From positions 4,519,501 to 4,583,500 of the forward strand of contig JAITYX010000048.1 of the NCBI GenBank assembly GCA_021018815.1: a DNA stretch of 64,000 bases, in the 5' to 3' direction. Source of the stretch: Talinum fruticosum. Its lineage: Eukaryota; Streptophyta; Magnoliopsida; Caryophyllales; Talinaceae. The notes below the pieces were generated by a model that was given only the letters and a program-made list of their open reading frames with translations, did not search any database and was not told the DNA's origin. Position 1 is the stretch's first letter; every line of letters begins with the position of its first letter. Of the stretch, positions 34,051 through 45,480 are shown one piece after another. Both the position numbers and the translations under genes were made by a program.

Positions 34051-35000
34051 TGTCTCATCGAGTCGAAGCTTTATCTTGCTTGCTCATAGGGGTCGATGCG
34101 TGCTTTGCATCTTGAAGTTTATATTTCTTCGGCGGTTCCTTGGTGTATTTCGATTGATGAACAAAGATTCCATCTTTGTCTTGTTTGATTGCAGCCCAAG
34201 GAAGAAGTTGAGTTCTCCCATCATACTCATTTGGAACTCTTGACTCATCAACTCGAGAAAATTCTCGGCACGAGAAATTCATTAGTAGCAACGAAAATAA
34301 TATCATCAACATATATTTGAACAATGAGAAAATCTTTCCCTTTGGTCTTTATGAATAGAGTCTTGTCGATCTGACCTCTTTTGAAATCATTTTGAACCAA
34401 GAAGCTGCTCAGTCTTTCATACCAAGCTCTAGGGGCTTGCTTAAGACCATATAGAGCCTTTTGAAGTTTGAAAACATGATTTGGAAATTACGAGTTTTCA
34501 AAACCGGGAGGCTGCTCGACATAGACTTCTTCTTCAATAAAACCATTGAGAAAGGCACACTTAACATCCATTTGATATAATTTGATATGCATGCGGGATG
34601 CAAATGCCAACAGTAGTCTAATGGCTTCTATTCTAGCTACTTGGTGCAAAGGTTTCCCCACAATCAATTCCTTCTTCTTGATTGTAACCTTGAGCTACAA
34701 GTCTAGCCTTGTTTCGACTACCACTCCACCCTCATCCAGTTTGTTCTTGAAAACCCATTTGGTTCCTATAAGCTGGGTGGTCGGAAGGTCGGTTGGTCGA
34801 GTCCGAGACTTGGTTTCTTTCAAATTGATTCAGCTCTTCTTGCATGGCCTCTACCCATTCGGGTTCATTAAGGGCTTCTAGTGCATTTTTAGGTTCGATT
34901 AATGAAATGAATGCGGTGAATGCACATAGATTATGAAGAGAGGAACGAGTTCTTACCCCACTTGTTGATATCGAAATAATATTTTCTTGGGGATGGTTGG
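34051..35000 (-). pseudogene. Copia reverse transcriptase
   Basis: The minus strand reads IKLYQMDVKCAFLNGFIEEE in composite frames near 34560, an ALYGLKQAP-like block near 34450, and QIYVDDIIFVATNEF near 34300. The catalytic YVDD is intact. The order and motifs are those of Ty1/copia reverse transcriptase. Multiple frameshifts; the domain is otherwise well preserved. Confidence 0.8.
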
Positions 35001-36140
35001 AAGTAAATTTGAATGCTTTACCGAGTTCTTTGATTCACCAGGTTTGTGGGCTGAATAGCTTGATCTTTAGAAGCTTGTTACGAGTGATTGTCTTCATTGA
35101 CTTGCTCGTTACGAGCAAGCTCTTGAGTTGTCTCATTACGAGCCTCCTCGTTCCGAGTAGTCTCCTTCGAGTCTTTGTGAACTCATCTTCGTCATCATCC
35201 TTTACGAGCTTCGGTTACGAGTATGCGAGATTCACTTGGTTTCTCCTGTTCAAGCTCATCAAACACTACGTGGATACTTTCTTCCACTTTGTTAGTTCGC
35301 TTATTAAAGATACGATAAGCTTTGCTATGAGAGGAGTAACCTAGAAAAATACCTTCGTCGACCAGAGCATCAAACTTGGTCGGATGATCCTTACCATTGT
35401 TGTGGACAAAGCACTTACATCAGAAAGATGCGAAATAGGAAATATTTGGCTTCCTCCCTTTGTAGAGCTCATAAGGTGTTTTCTTGAGAATGGGTCGATG
35501 AGGCATCGATTGAGAGTGTAGTTGGCTGTGTTTCTTGCCTCTGCCGAGAAATAGTAGGGCAAGTTGTGTTCAATCATCATTGTCCTTGCTATCTCTTCAA
35601 GGGTTCTGTTCTTTCTCTCAACTACTCCATTCTGTTGAGGAGTTACAGGTGCTTGAGAAGTTGTGAGAAATTCCATTCTTGTCACAAAACTACGAGAATT
35701 CGAGTAATCGAACTCCCTTCCATGGTCGGTTCGAATCTTTTGAATCTGAGTGCAGGACTCCACTTGAATCTTTCTACAGAGCTTGCTGAACTCCTTGAAG
35801 GCTTCATTCTTATGCTTGAGAAAACACACCCAGGTAAATCTTGAAAAATCATCAATGATAACAAGTATGTAAGATTTACCTCAGAGACTCTTCACGGGAA
35901 TTTCGCCACATAGGTCCATATGTAGTAATTCAAGAACGTTGGATGTGGAAGCTGTCTTGAGAGATTTGAATGAAGATTTGACTTGTTTCCCTACGGTGCA
36001 TGCTTCACATATTTTATCCTTCTCAAACGCACGGTTAGGCAATCCTCTAACCGAGACCATGAGATGCGAAGCTTTTTGATCGTATGCATGCTAATATGAC
36101 CTAATCTACGATGCCAAGTCCAAGAATCATCTTGAAGAGA
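35001..36140 (-). pseudogene. Copia integrase
   Basis: Conserved part on the minus strand (35829-35341): IRTDHGREFDYSN, then TPQQNGVVERKNRTLEEIAR and HNLPYYFSAEARNTANYTLN. The TDHGREF Asp and the NGVVERKN Glu are the second and third catalytic residues of the DDE core. A pre-integrase block with an HxxxH-like region lies near 36090. Frame breaks around 35690 coincide with CTG sites changed to CTCG. Confidence 0.8.
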
Positions 36141-36145
36141 TGCTT

Positions 36146-36538
36146 TCAAACGAGGATAAATTCGACTTGGGTCGAGAAGAGGGATGATGTAGGTATTACA
36201 CGATCTCTTACCGAAAGTTTTACCTCTTTGGTGATCTCATACGTGATGTAGCACTTGGATTGAGTGAATTTTACCTCTTGACCTTTGTCACATAGTTGGG
36301 AGATACTAAGTAGGTTGTACTTTAGCCCTTTGACAAGGTAAGCTGGGCTCACCAGATTGCTTCCATTTCCAATCTTCCCAATGCCCACTATCTTACCTTC
36401 TTTGTCATCTCCAAAAGTCACCTTTCCCCCTTTATATGACTCCAGCTCGAGAAAAGAGTCCTTGGTCACTGACATATGTCGAGAACATCCGCTGTCCAGG
36501 TACCAATGTCCTTTTGATCTTTTACGAGTGACCTGCAA
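36146..36538 (-). pseudogene. Copia protease
   Basis: Frame of 130 residues containing GHWYLDSGCSRHMS, the copia aspartic protease active site with DSG, followed by VTFGDDKEGKIVGIGKIGN and LLSISQLCDKGQEVKF, which lead toward the pre-integrase region. Well preserved. Confidence 0.85.
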
Positions 36539-37370
36539 AACAGAGAGAATCTAACCCTTCTCACTTCCTCTAACGAACCCGGTAACATTTCTTACTTGTG
36601 GTCCTTTTACGAGGAAGAAGGTGCTTCGGAACCCAGATTTGAATGACTTTGGGTTTAGTCGATTCCGAGTCTTCTTCTCGATAGAGCGAGTCTGTGTCTC
36701 TTTCCTTTTAAAAACCTTTCCTTTTGAGACGAGGAGAAAATGGTTTCTTTTTGTAAATAGGTGCAGGTTTAGTCCTCCTTTCATTTACGTGAATGGGACC
36801 ATGCTCGGCCTTTTTGAACTTAACGGTTACGGAATCCTTTTTGAACAATTACGAGTAAGAGTTAGATTCTTCCTCTTTGTTGAAACCAAGACCTTCTTTT
36901 CTAAAAGAGACACATTGTGATCCTAAGAGCATATCAAGGTTCTTCGACCTTGAGTAAACTTTAAAACCAGATCTTGAGACTCGATGAGCTTCTGTTTCGA
37001 GTTGCTCATTTTCTTTCTGAGTAACTCGGACTCGGTCTCATTAGTTTGAGCACTTGTCTTGAGTTCTCCGAGTGTGAGCCTCGGTTTTTCTAATTCGTTT
37101 TTCAAGGATATGCTCTCGAGGCGAGATTGACTCAAGTTGTTCTTTGAAATGAGAAGAATCGGAATTGGACTTTTCTTCCAAAGTAAAGATGTATTTAGCT
37201 AAATCAACTTTGGAAAATTTGAGGAAGTAGTTTATTACCTCTTGAGGATCGGTTTCCTCGTTGTGCGAGTGCGAGTCGACTCTCTTTCGGCTTCCGAGTC
37301 GAAATTGCCATCGAGACACTTCGAGTCATCGAGTCTTCGTCGTCTTCGAGATGAATCCTCATCACTCCAT
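36539..37370 (-). pseudogene. Copia gag-pol linker with coiled coil
   Basis: The minus strand encodes a Ser/Lys/Glu-rich stretch with heptad character (ISLKNELEKPRLTLGELK near 37110). Regions like this occur between the zinc knuckle and the protease in SIRE-type polyproteins. Frame breaks are frequent. Confidence 0.5.
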
Positions 37371-37377
37371 GTTGCCA

Positions 37378-38400
37378 TCATGGCCTTTTTCTTCTTCCTG
37401 TCCCTTCTTTGTTTTGGACGAGTCCTTGACTATGTGGTCTTTGCTTGCCACATTCAAAACATCGAGAATTCTTAGACAAAGATAACTTTGAGGGTGAAGA
37501 AAACTTACCTTTTCTATCTCTCTTGTCCTTTTTGTAGAATTCTTCTTTTGGTCTTTTGTCCCATCTTTTATGCTTCATCATTCTCTTGAAGCCTCTTGCA
37601 ATGAGTGCCATGGGATCATCTTACGAGTCGGAGGAGCTCGGACTTGCTTCTTTGGATTACGAGGCTTTAAGCGCGATGTTCCTTTTGGAAGTACCCTCGG
37701 CATCTTCTTCTTCCGGATGTATCTCATAAGTCGAAGCTTTCCGATGAGCTCGTCGGCTTCAAGAGTGAGAGGTTACGAGCCTCTTCTATGGCGAGTCACT
37801 TTAGGACCCCATCGTTTTTGGGTAGGCTTACGAGAATTTTCCGGCACATTTCTTCATGGGAGATTTTCTTTCCCGAGAGATTTGAGATTGTTGGTGATCT
37901 CGGTGAAGCGAATGAACATCGAGTAATGTTCTCCTCTGGCTCCATTTTGAAAAGTTCATATTTATGAAGATCTTGGTCGATCTTAGCTTGTCTCACCTGA
38001 CTTGTACCTTCGTAGGTGTTGACCAAGGTATCCCATACCTCTTTAGCGAGTCACGGGCAGAGACTCGATTATATTCTTCGAGCTTATGGCGCACATGAGG
38101 ATGTTCATGGCTTTGAAGTTCTTTACGAACTTCTGCGCCTGTTGGTGTGAACTCGGCCTTTGTCTTTGGAAGGATTACGAATTCATCTGTCTTTGTTGGA
38201 ATGTAGTTTCCTTGTTGTATGATTTCCCATACTTCTTCATCGTGATCCATGAGGAAACATTCCATAAGCTTCTTCCAGGTGACCGAAATTTGAACCTTTG
38301 AATTTTGGTGGCTCGTTGGAAGATCTTCCTTCGTCGAACTCTCCGTTTTTACGAGCCATCGATCTTTAGACCTTTGGATTGTTAGATCCTTTACGAAAGG
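37378..38400 (-). pseudogene. Copia gag (UBN2-type) with zinc knuckle
   Basis: The 38265-37993 frame has DHDEEVWEIIQQGNYIPTKT and later HEHPHVRHKLEEYNRV. The 38026-37796 frame has KIDQDLHKYELFKMEPEENI. The 37611-37378 frame has RCFECGKQ, the first half of a CCHC knuckle. The rest (normally GHxxxxC) is shifted by an inserted base in a CTG-to-CTCG change near 37424. Together these are the usual copia Gag blocks. Confidence 0.75.
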
Positions 38401-38401
38401 C

Positions 38402-38415
38402 TAGGCTCGATACCA
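38402..38415 (-). other. Copia primer-binding site
   Basis: Minus strand TGGTATCGAGCC, two bases after the 5' LTR. It corresponds to TGGTATCAGAGCC, complementary to the initiator methionine tRNA, with CAGAG shown as CGAG. Confidence 0.75.
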
Positions 38416-38417
38416 AT

Positions 38418-40000
38418 TGAAGGTTTGCTCAAGGAGAGTCCGAGTCACCCTAGAGGGGGTGAATAGGGTGATAGAAAATTCTTTACGAAAATACACACTT
38501 TTGCGCGAGAAAGAGGCAAAGACAGAATGCGAGTCTAATAACGAGTCGAAAAGATTGGACTCGAAAGCAATGAATCGAGAAGAAGCTAGAGCACTAAGAG
38601 CTATGCCGAGTCTAGAATGAACTCGAGAAAAGGAACACGGAGATTTTACGTGGAAACCCTCCTGGGGCGAGAAAACCACGGCCCGTATCAATCCGAGACA
38701 CGAAGTCAAATCCACTATTTTGAGTCCACAAAATACAGTGAACTTGACGAGAACCCGAGTTGCTCCCTTAGACAACTCTATACAAATTTTCCTAGACTCG
38801 AAGTTACCTTATCGATCTAGTACTTCCTTGCTTGAGATAACCCTTACAGCTAGGGACAACTAAGCGGAGTTAACTTTTACGGCTTAGTCGAGGGACCTTA
38901 CAAAGAATGTAAGAAGAGTTTGTAACTAAGTACAAGACCTTACAACTCGAAAGTAATGAATTACAGAGAGGGAGTTGTAAGTTGAAGATTGAGAGTAAAT
39001 ACAATAACTTTGATCAAGTAAGTGTATAGACAATATGTTCGGCAACCTTCAAGTCTTGTGAAGTGGCTTCTATTTATAGATAACCAAGCGAGTAGCCGTT
39101 ATCTTCATCTGCTGACAGAGAGTCTTACGTGACCGTTGGTAGAAGCTTTACGAGTCACTCGAGAAAGTATCCGTTGAAATATGAACGTTGAACAACGGTT
39201 TAACTCTCTTGGAAGTCCCAAAACCAACGGTTGTGTCTTGAAAAATGAGGTGGAAACCACCGTTAGGCTTAGCGTTCCATTTTTCCGGATATGGAAGCGG
39301 ACGACTTCGACACAATCTTGCAGGACTAAAGCGAGGGAAGGTGAAAAGCCATATCTGCTTGGTGATTTGACGTTACGAAGCCGGCTACTTTTGTAGTTTG
39401 AAAAGATATCCTCGATTGGATAACCTACAAAAGTAAAACAACTTTGGTTTCCAAAGTATAAAATACTTTGGTCCAAGGTTAGACACGAGATAATAAAATA
39501 ATCATGATAATTAACCAACAGATTATACGAGTCGGAAAAGAAATGGAATTTTACGAGTCTAAAATCCATGAGGCTCGAGAATTCCATAAGACTTAGTCTT
39601 AAGCAAAGAATCAAGTTACGTAACGAATATTAGAGAGGGAAAAACTTGATATAGACTAAGTACGAAAAGAACTACGAATGCTGACTATGCAAACAATAGA
39701 GTAAATAACCACAAGTCGGATTACGAGTGAGAAACGGCGGAATACTTGGTATATTCGAAATGCGATTAATGCGAGTGAGAGTGGACTCGGAATAAAGAAC
39801 CGGTTTTACGAGTCGCTAACCGAAGCGATAACGAGAGATGAGTGAGGGCCGAATCACTTAGAGAAGATACTATTTTACTCAAGTAAGTTTCTAAGACACG
39901 AGAGAATGCCTTGGAATCAAAACTCTATAAGAATGACATCGTTATACCCGATTCCTTTTGCATGACTCGGAAAGATATTGAGCGAGTGTCCGAGTCTTCA
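38418..40000 (-). repeat. Copia 5' LTR
   Basis: 1583 bp, minus strand; TATA box at 39071-39078. Differs from 29089-30664 mostly by CAG or CGG there against CGAG here (for example 29331 and 38668). Confidence 0.9.
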
Positions 40001-41235
40001 GCCTGGTTTGAAGGCAATGCTCCGGCACCGAGAGCGAGGGCCGAGCCCCAAGGGAGTAGAAGGACGGCCAGCCACAGGCGATCGACTACTCATGTTAGTG
40101 AATCCCAACGAGCCTATGACGCTCACAAACACGACCAAGGACGATCCAGTCGTTCGAGAGCGCGAGCGCTCGAGGGAGAGGCACCCGGGGCAATCGGCTA
40201 CGAGAGGTCCCGAGAAGTCGAGTCATTCCCTGGTGGAGGTTCCGCGTCATCAACCCCACGCCGTCCCTATTTACAGCTCCGACTCGAGGCCGACCCGGCA
40301 AACTTTCAATACTCCCTTCTCGAAGAAAATCATGAATGCGCCTAGGATGAAGAAAGTAAAGGTCCCGAGTGTCGAGCCGTACGACGGCACTACGATCCCG
40401 AGGACCACCTGGCCTGCTATAAGTCTCACATGTATGTGCGGGATGGAGACGATGCAACCTCTGCCGATTCTTCCCGCTACACTAAAGGGGGTCGCGCGAA
40501 ATGGTTCAACGGCCTCCCTCAAGGAAGCATTTCTTCCTTTGATGAACTTTGTGAGAAGTTTGTGGCGCAATTCATCGCCGATTGCAAACAAAAAGGACTA
40601 GCATCCACCTCTCCAAGATCAAGCGGGGAGGAATGAAACTCTTAAGGATTACGTGCGGCGGTTCCACGGGAAGCCGTCCTCATCCACGACCTCCAAGACG
40701 GAGTTGCCTACACCTCCTTCCTAAATGGACTCGGGAGCGGAAGATTCAAATTTTCCCTCGCCGAGCAAAAGTGACCACCCTTGCGAAGCTCTCCGGAAGG
40801 CGGCCGATTTCATCCGGGCCACGGAGATCTACGCGAGAGGAGGGGATGAGGCAAGAAGAAAAGGAGGGGAAGGAAAGTTCAATCCCAGAAATGAAAAGAA
40901 GCCCCGCGAGAATGAGGTGAACCACCGCTTCAACACCGATCCCGGAGCATTTTGATGGAGATCAAGGGGCACCCTATGCTCAAAAGCCACCTCCCATGTC
41001 CACTCCCGCCAAGGCACGAGCCTCGAACAAATATTGTGAGTTCCATGAACAAACGGGGCACAACTACTGCTGAGTGTCGGGCCTTGAAGAAAGCATTGGG
41101 GAGTTGGCCGACAATGGGCGAGATAGACCGTTTCCTTAAAAAGGACGTCCACGGGATTAAGGGAGGCTCCTTAAGGCAAGGGGAAAAGAGCTACGAAGAT
41201 GATGAGACTACCAGAATCGTAGCCACCATCGGCTG
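40001..41235 (+). pseudogene. Tat gag, 3' part, with zinc knuckle
   Basis: Continues the gag cut at 29088. Blocks in shifting frames: KKVKVPSVEPYDGTT (40355), RAKWFNGLPQGSISSFDELC then EKFVAQFIADCKQKG (40494), GRFKFSLAEQKVTTL-like sequence (40737) and AADFIRATEIYARGGDE (40800). Near 41030-41150 are YCEFHEQTGHN and ECRALKKALG, a CHHC-type knuckle usual in Tat Gag, then GEIDRFLKKD. The order is canonical. Breaks are single-base, several at CGG/CCGG sites. Confidence 0.75.
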
Positions 41236-41850
41236 GGGGCTTGGCGAGGCGTGACCCCCTCCTCTTGGAAAGCTCACTTGAGGAGTGCGCAACAAGTGCG
41301 ATCACCGGGCAACCTCCACCCCTGAAGGTACCCGCGATGACCTTTGGAGAGAAGGACGTGAGAGGGCTGGCCACCCCGCATGACGACCCCATGGTCATCA
41401 CGGCGAAAATCTCGAGCGCTATCGTTCAGGAGGGTCCTAGTAGATACGGGCGGCTCGGTGGACATCATCACCACGAGAATGTTTGAACCGGTTGAAGTAC
41501 AATCCCCAGAACCTCATTCCCCTTGTAAATCCAATCCTTGGATTTGGGGGCGAGACAGTGCATCCCTTGGCATGATCCGCTCTGCCAATCGGGATCGGAG
41601 ACAAGGCCCGAGGACGAAACATGGAAGTAAACTTTTTGGTGGTCGACGTGCCCTCCGCCTACAACGTCATCATCGGACGTCCCACCCTCAGCCAAAGCAA
41701 AGCAATTATCGCTCCATATCTTCTTCTCATGAAGTATGAGCTTGATGACGGATCCGTAGGCGAGATCTACGGACATCAAAAACAGCAAGGAGTGTTATGT
41801 CGTAAGCCTTCGACCCCTAATGGCGAAGCGGGCTGAAGAAGAAAAGGCCG
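41236..41850 (+). pseudogene. Tat aspartic protease
   Basis: The frame near 41420 reads RVLVDTGGSVDIITTRMFE, the retropepsin active site DTG. It is followed, in another frame at 41621, by EVNFLVVDVPSAYNVIIGRP and LSQSKAIIAPYLLLMKY, the second conserved block. One frameshift near 41500 separates them. Confidence 0.8.
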
Positions 41851-42109
41851 AGGATGACCCCAAGGGCAAGAAACCGAAAGTAGAGTTCCCTGCCAAGATC
41901 CCGAAGCGATGATGGTTTGCTTTGCCACCACGAGGACCATGGCGAGAGACCGACCTACACCTTCGGAAGATGTCGAACTCATCCCTCTGGAGGAAACCCG
42001 CCCGATCGTTCCGTACAAGTGGGCGGGAACCTCCGTAAAGGGATCGAGGACGGCCTTATCCGACTCTTGAGAGAATTCAAAGATGTCTTCGCCTTTGGAC
42101 CCAAAGAAA

Positions 42110-42770
42110 TGCCGGGTTGAGCCCTAAGGTCATCGAGCATAAGTTGAATGTCGACCCCTCCTACAAGCCCGTCATCCAAAAACGAAGACATGCGGGGGCG
42201 AACGCAGCAAAGCGATGGCCGAGGAGGTCGAGAAGTTACTAGAGGCGGGATTTATCCGGGAATGCCACTACCCCAAGTGGATCGCCAATGTCGTTTTGGT
42301 GAAAAAATCGAACGGTACATGGAGAATGTGCGTCGATTTCACCGACCTCAACAAAGCGTGCCCAAAAGACAGCTATCCTCTGCCAAAAATCGACAAACTT
42401 GTCGATGCTACGGCCGGCCACGCCCTCCTCGGTTTCATGGACGCTTTTCGAGGTACCATTAGATACCATTGTGCAAGGAAGATCGGGAGAGAACTGCCTT
42501 CATCAGCGACCACGGGCTGTATTGTTACAACGTGATGCCCTTCGGATTGAAAAACGCTGGAGCCACCTACCAAAGGCTGGTCAACATGGTCTTCGCCCAC
42601 CTCATTGGGAAAACCATGGAGGTATATGTGGACGACACGATCGTCAAGAGCAAGCAGGACTTTGATCACATCTCCAACCTCCGGAGGACGTTCGAAGTCC
42701 TACGAAAGTATGGGATGAAGCTGAATCCCAAAAATGCACATTTGGAGTCAAGGCTGGAAAGTTCCTAGGC
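42110..42770 (+). pseudogene. Tat reverse transcriptase
   Basis: VIEHKLNVDPSYKPV precedes the main frame, then VEKLLEAGFIRECHYPKWIA, CVDFTDLNKACPKDSYPLPK, a break at 42455, and YNVMPFGLKNAGATYQRLVN followed by MEVYVDDTIVKSK. The catalytic YVDD is at 42624-42635. Single-base deletions near 42193 and 42455 are the only obvious faults, so the original was close to intact. Confidence 0.85.
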
Positions 42771-43330
42771 TTCATGATCAATCACGAGAGGGATAGAAGC
42801 AAACCCCGACAAAGTGCAAGTGGTGCTCGACATGAAGTCCCCAAGGACTATCAAGGAGGTTCAGAAGTTAGCGAGGTGCGTGGCCGCCCTCGGACGATTC
42901 ATGTCAAGGTCCGCAGACAAATGCCAACCCTTTTTAAGGTGCTCAAGAAGAGAGGCAAGTTCGAGTGGGACGTTGAAGCGGAAGAGGCATTCTCCCAATT
43001 GAAGACATACTTGGCCCAGCTTCCAAAATCGCCGAGTCCCACTCAGGGAGCCCGTACTCATTTACCTTACCGTCTCGGATCAAGCAATAAGTGCGAGTCC
43101 TCCTTGTGGACCGAAAGAACAAGCAAATACCGGTGTATTACGTCAGCCATGCACTCACCGGCGCCGAGCTTCGCTACCGGTGATTGAAAAATTTGCATTT
43201 GCTCTCCTCTTGGCCGAGTAGAAAGCTGCGCCCTTACTTTGAGGCACACAAAGTGACGGTCCTTACCGACCAACCATTGAAGAACGTGTTACGAAGCTCG
43301 AAAGCTCCGGAAGAATGCTGAAGTGGGCCG
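42771..43330 (+). pseudogene. Tat RNase H (first, Ty3-type)
   Basis: Pieces: VQVVLDMKSPRTIKEVQKLA, RCVAALGRFMSRSADKCQPF, FEWDVEAEEAFSQLKTYL and, in a third frame, FEAHKVTVLTDQPLKNVL near 43240. These are the connection and RNase H parts that follow Ty3-type reverse transcriptase. Several frame changes. Confidence 0.7.
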
Positions 43331-43850
43331 TTGAACTAACCCCATATGGCACGGAGTTCGAACCCCGAAGGGCTATCAAAGCACAAGCATTGGCGGACTT
43401 TATAGCTGAATGCTCACACCCAAGCCACCCCCTACCGTCCCAAGATGAATGTTGGACCCTCTACGTAGACGGTTCCGCAACCAAAGACGGGAGTGGGGCG
43501 GGGCTGGTCATCACTTCGCCAACGGGGAACAATTCGAACACGCACTTAAGTTCATGTTCGGGGCCTCCAACAATGAAGCAGAATATGAGGCCCTCCTAGC
43601 AGGCATAGACCTCGTTATGCGGCGGGAGCGAGCTCCGTGAAGGCCTACTCCGACTCCCAACTTGTAGTCTCCCAGCTGAATGGAGAATACGAGGCACGAG
43701 ACGAGGACATGATAGCATATCGCCGAAAGGTCAAAGAAGCGGCGGGACGGCTCCAGCACTTCGAAATCCTTCATGTGCCCCGCTCGAGAGAATAGACAAG
43801 CCGATGCCCTCTCCAAACTCGCCGACTCTTCGGCTGACGGGCAGCCAAAG
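43331..43850 (+). pseudogene. Tat second RNase H (archaeal-type)
   Basis: LYVDGSATKDGSGAGLVITS (43455), NNEAEYEALLAGIDLVM (43570), KAYSDSQLVVSQLNGEYEAR (43638) and ENRQADALSKLADS (43787) supply the Asp, Glu, Asp, Asp positions of an RVT_3-type RNase H. A second RNase H is a hallmark of the Tat lineage. Frame changes are near 43515, 43635 and 43785; the last is a CAGAG site shown as CGAGAG. Confidence 0.8.
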
Positions 43851-45158
43851 AAGATCCAATGGGAGATACTTGGAGAAAGAAGCATTGATGTTAAAGAAAC
43901 CATGTGGCTGGACAGGAGCAACACTTGGATGGATCCCCTCATCAACTACCTATCAAAGGGGAACTTCCGCAAGACACCAAAGAAGCGAGAACATGTCAAG
44001 AAGAGAGCTGAATGGTTCGTTTACTACGAAGGGACACTCTATAAGAAGGCACACTCCCAACCCCTGCTCCACTGCATTCCGCCGGAAATGGGTCAGAAAG
44101 TTCTCGAAGAAATCCATGAAGGGGTGTGTAGCTCGCATATAGGTGGAAGGGCGCTCGCAGCAAAGGCCCTACGAACCGGATACTATTGGCCATCCTTGCG
44201 AGAAGACTCGATGGACTTGGTGAGAAAATGCGACAAGTGCCAAAAGTTTGCTCCCGTGCCAAAGCGCCCGCCTACGAGTTGACTCCCATCCAATCGCCCC
44301 TTCCGTTTGCAAGATGGGGGATGGACATCCTGGGACCATTCCCAAAAGCCACGGGTCAGCGCAAATATTTGTTCGTAGCGGTGGATTATTTCACTAAATG
44401 GATAGAAGCGGAAGCCGTTGCCTCGATCACCGAGAAAGAGGTGCGCATGTTCATTTGGAAGAACATAATCACCCGGTTTGGTGTTCCTAGGGCAATGATA
44501 TTTGACAATGGGCGGCGGTTCGACACCGACAAGGTGCGGGATTGCCTCGCCCAATATGGTTGCCAAGCCCGCTTCACGGCCGTGGCCCATCCCCGAGCCA
44601 ACGGTCGGGCCGAGTCAGCCAACAAGGTCATACTGAACGGCCTTAAGAAGAGGTTGGACGACGCTAAGGGAAAGTGGGCGGAGGAGTTGCCGGCTGTCTT
44701 ATGGTCTATCGGGACCACGGAGAAGTCGACCACCGGAGAAACGCCCTTCATTCTGGTATACGGATCGGAAGCCGTCCTCCCTGTCGAAGTAGCCCTTCAC
44801 ACTCACCGCCTCACTAACTTTCGGGAGGAGTCTAACAACGGGGCCCTCAGGAGGCCCTTGACTTGCTCCCGATGGTTCGAGGAGATAGCTATCTTCGTGA
44901 GGCCATAACCAAACCGAAAATGGCAAGAGCCTACAACGAAGGGTGAAAGGGAGAGATCTCGAAGTCGGTGACCTGGTTTTGAGAAAAACCGAAGCTATAG
45001 GGAAGGCGGCGGAACACGGCAAGCTCACAGCTAATTGGGAAGGGCCGTACATCATTCACGAGGAAGTCCGCCCGGGGACCTACAGAGTTGGCCACCCTTG
45101 AAGGAGCAAACATTCCCGAGCATGGCATAGCGAGCAACTTGAAGAAGTACTTCATCTA
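43851..45158 (+). pseudogene. Tat integrase
   Basis: The zinc-binding H2C2 block is in HEGVCSSHIGGRALAAKALR and LVRKCDKCQKFAP (44118-44260). The core follows: PFARWGMDILGPFPKATGQR, FGVPRAMIFDNGRRFDTDK and ANGRAESANKVILNGLKKRL, giving the D, D, E triad, all present. After about 44830 the C-terminus continues in other frames and ends GIASNLKKYFI at 45158. The 240-residue frame at 44186-44908 is the longest intact piece of this polyprotein. Confidence 0.85.
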
Positions 45159-45480
45159 AGTACTAGGAAGCAACCTATGTGTGCGGTATAAGCTTACTCG
45201 GTTGGCGTGGGGGCCTTTCTTTAAAGACCCACCCAGCCCAAGTCCCAAAAATGATTGTAAAGGAATCGACCACGATTGACGCGACTTTTCCGAAAGCGCT
45301 CAACGGGGGCACACATTCCTCTCTCTCTCTTGTAACGAAATTTGATCTTCTATGTTAATACAATGAGCACATTTTCTGCAACTTTGCGACTCATGTCTTA
45401 TTTTAAGTCAATTTTTGAAATGTGAATAGGGGCTAATACGATCCCCTAGAACAACTAAATTTTCAATCTCTCTTGTTGTA
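45159..45480. other. Tat region after integrase
   Basis: No coding domain. Contains the hairpin unit TAGGGGCTAATACGATCCCC at 45427, a CT repeat at 45321-45332 and the host target site of the solo LTR. Confidence 0.5.

Larger units (their letters stand above)
29089..40000 (-). mobile_element. SIRE-like Ty1/copia element nested in Tat gag
   Basis: A complete element in reverse orientation, 10.9 kb, with LTRs of 1576 and 1583 bp that start TGAAGACTCGG and end AACCTTCA on the minus strand. Flanks are GCTTG (29084-29088) and GCCTG (40001-40005), a 5-bp target duplication with one C/T difference. Contents on the minus strand: primer site, gag, protease, integrase, reverse transcriptase, RNase H, then an extra ORF before the polypurine tract. 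The long LTRs and the post-pol ORF suggest the SIRE/Maximus lineage (inference). Confidence 0.9.
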
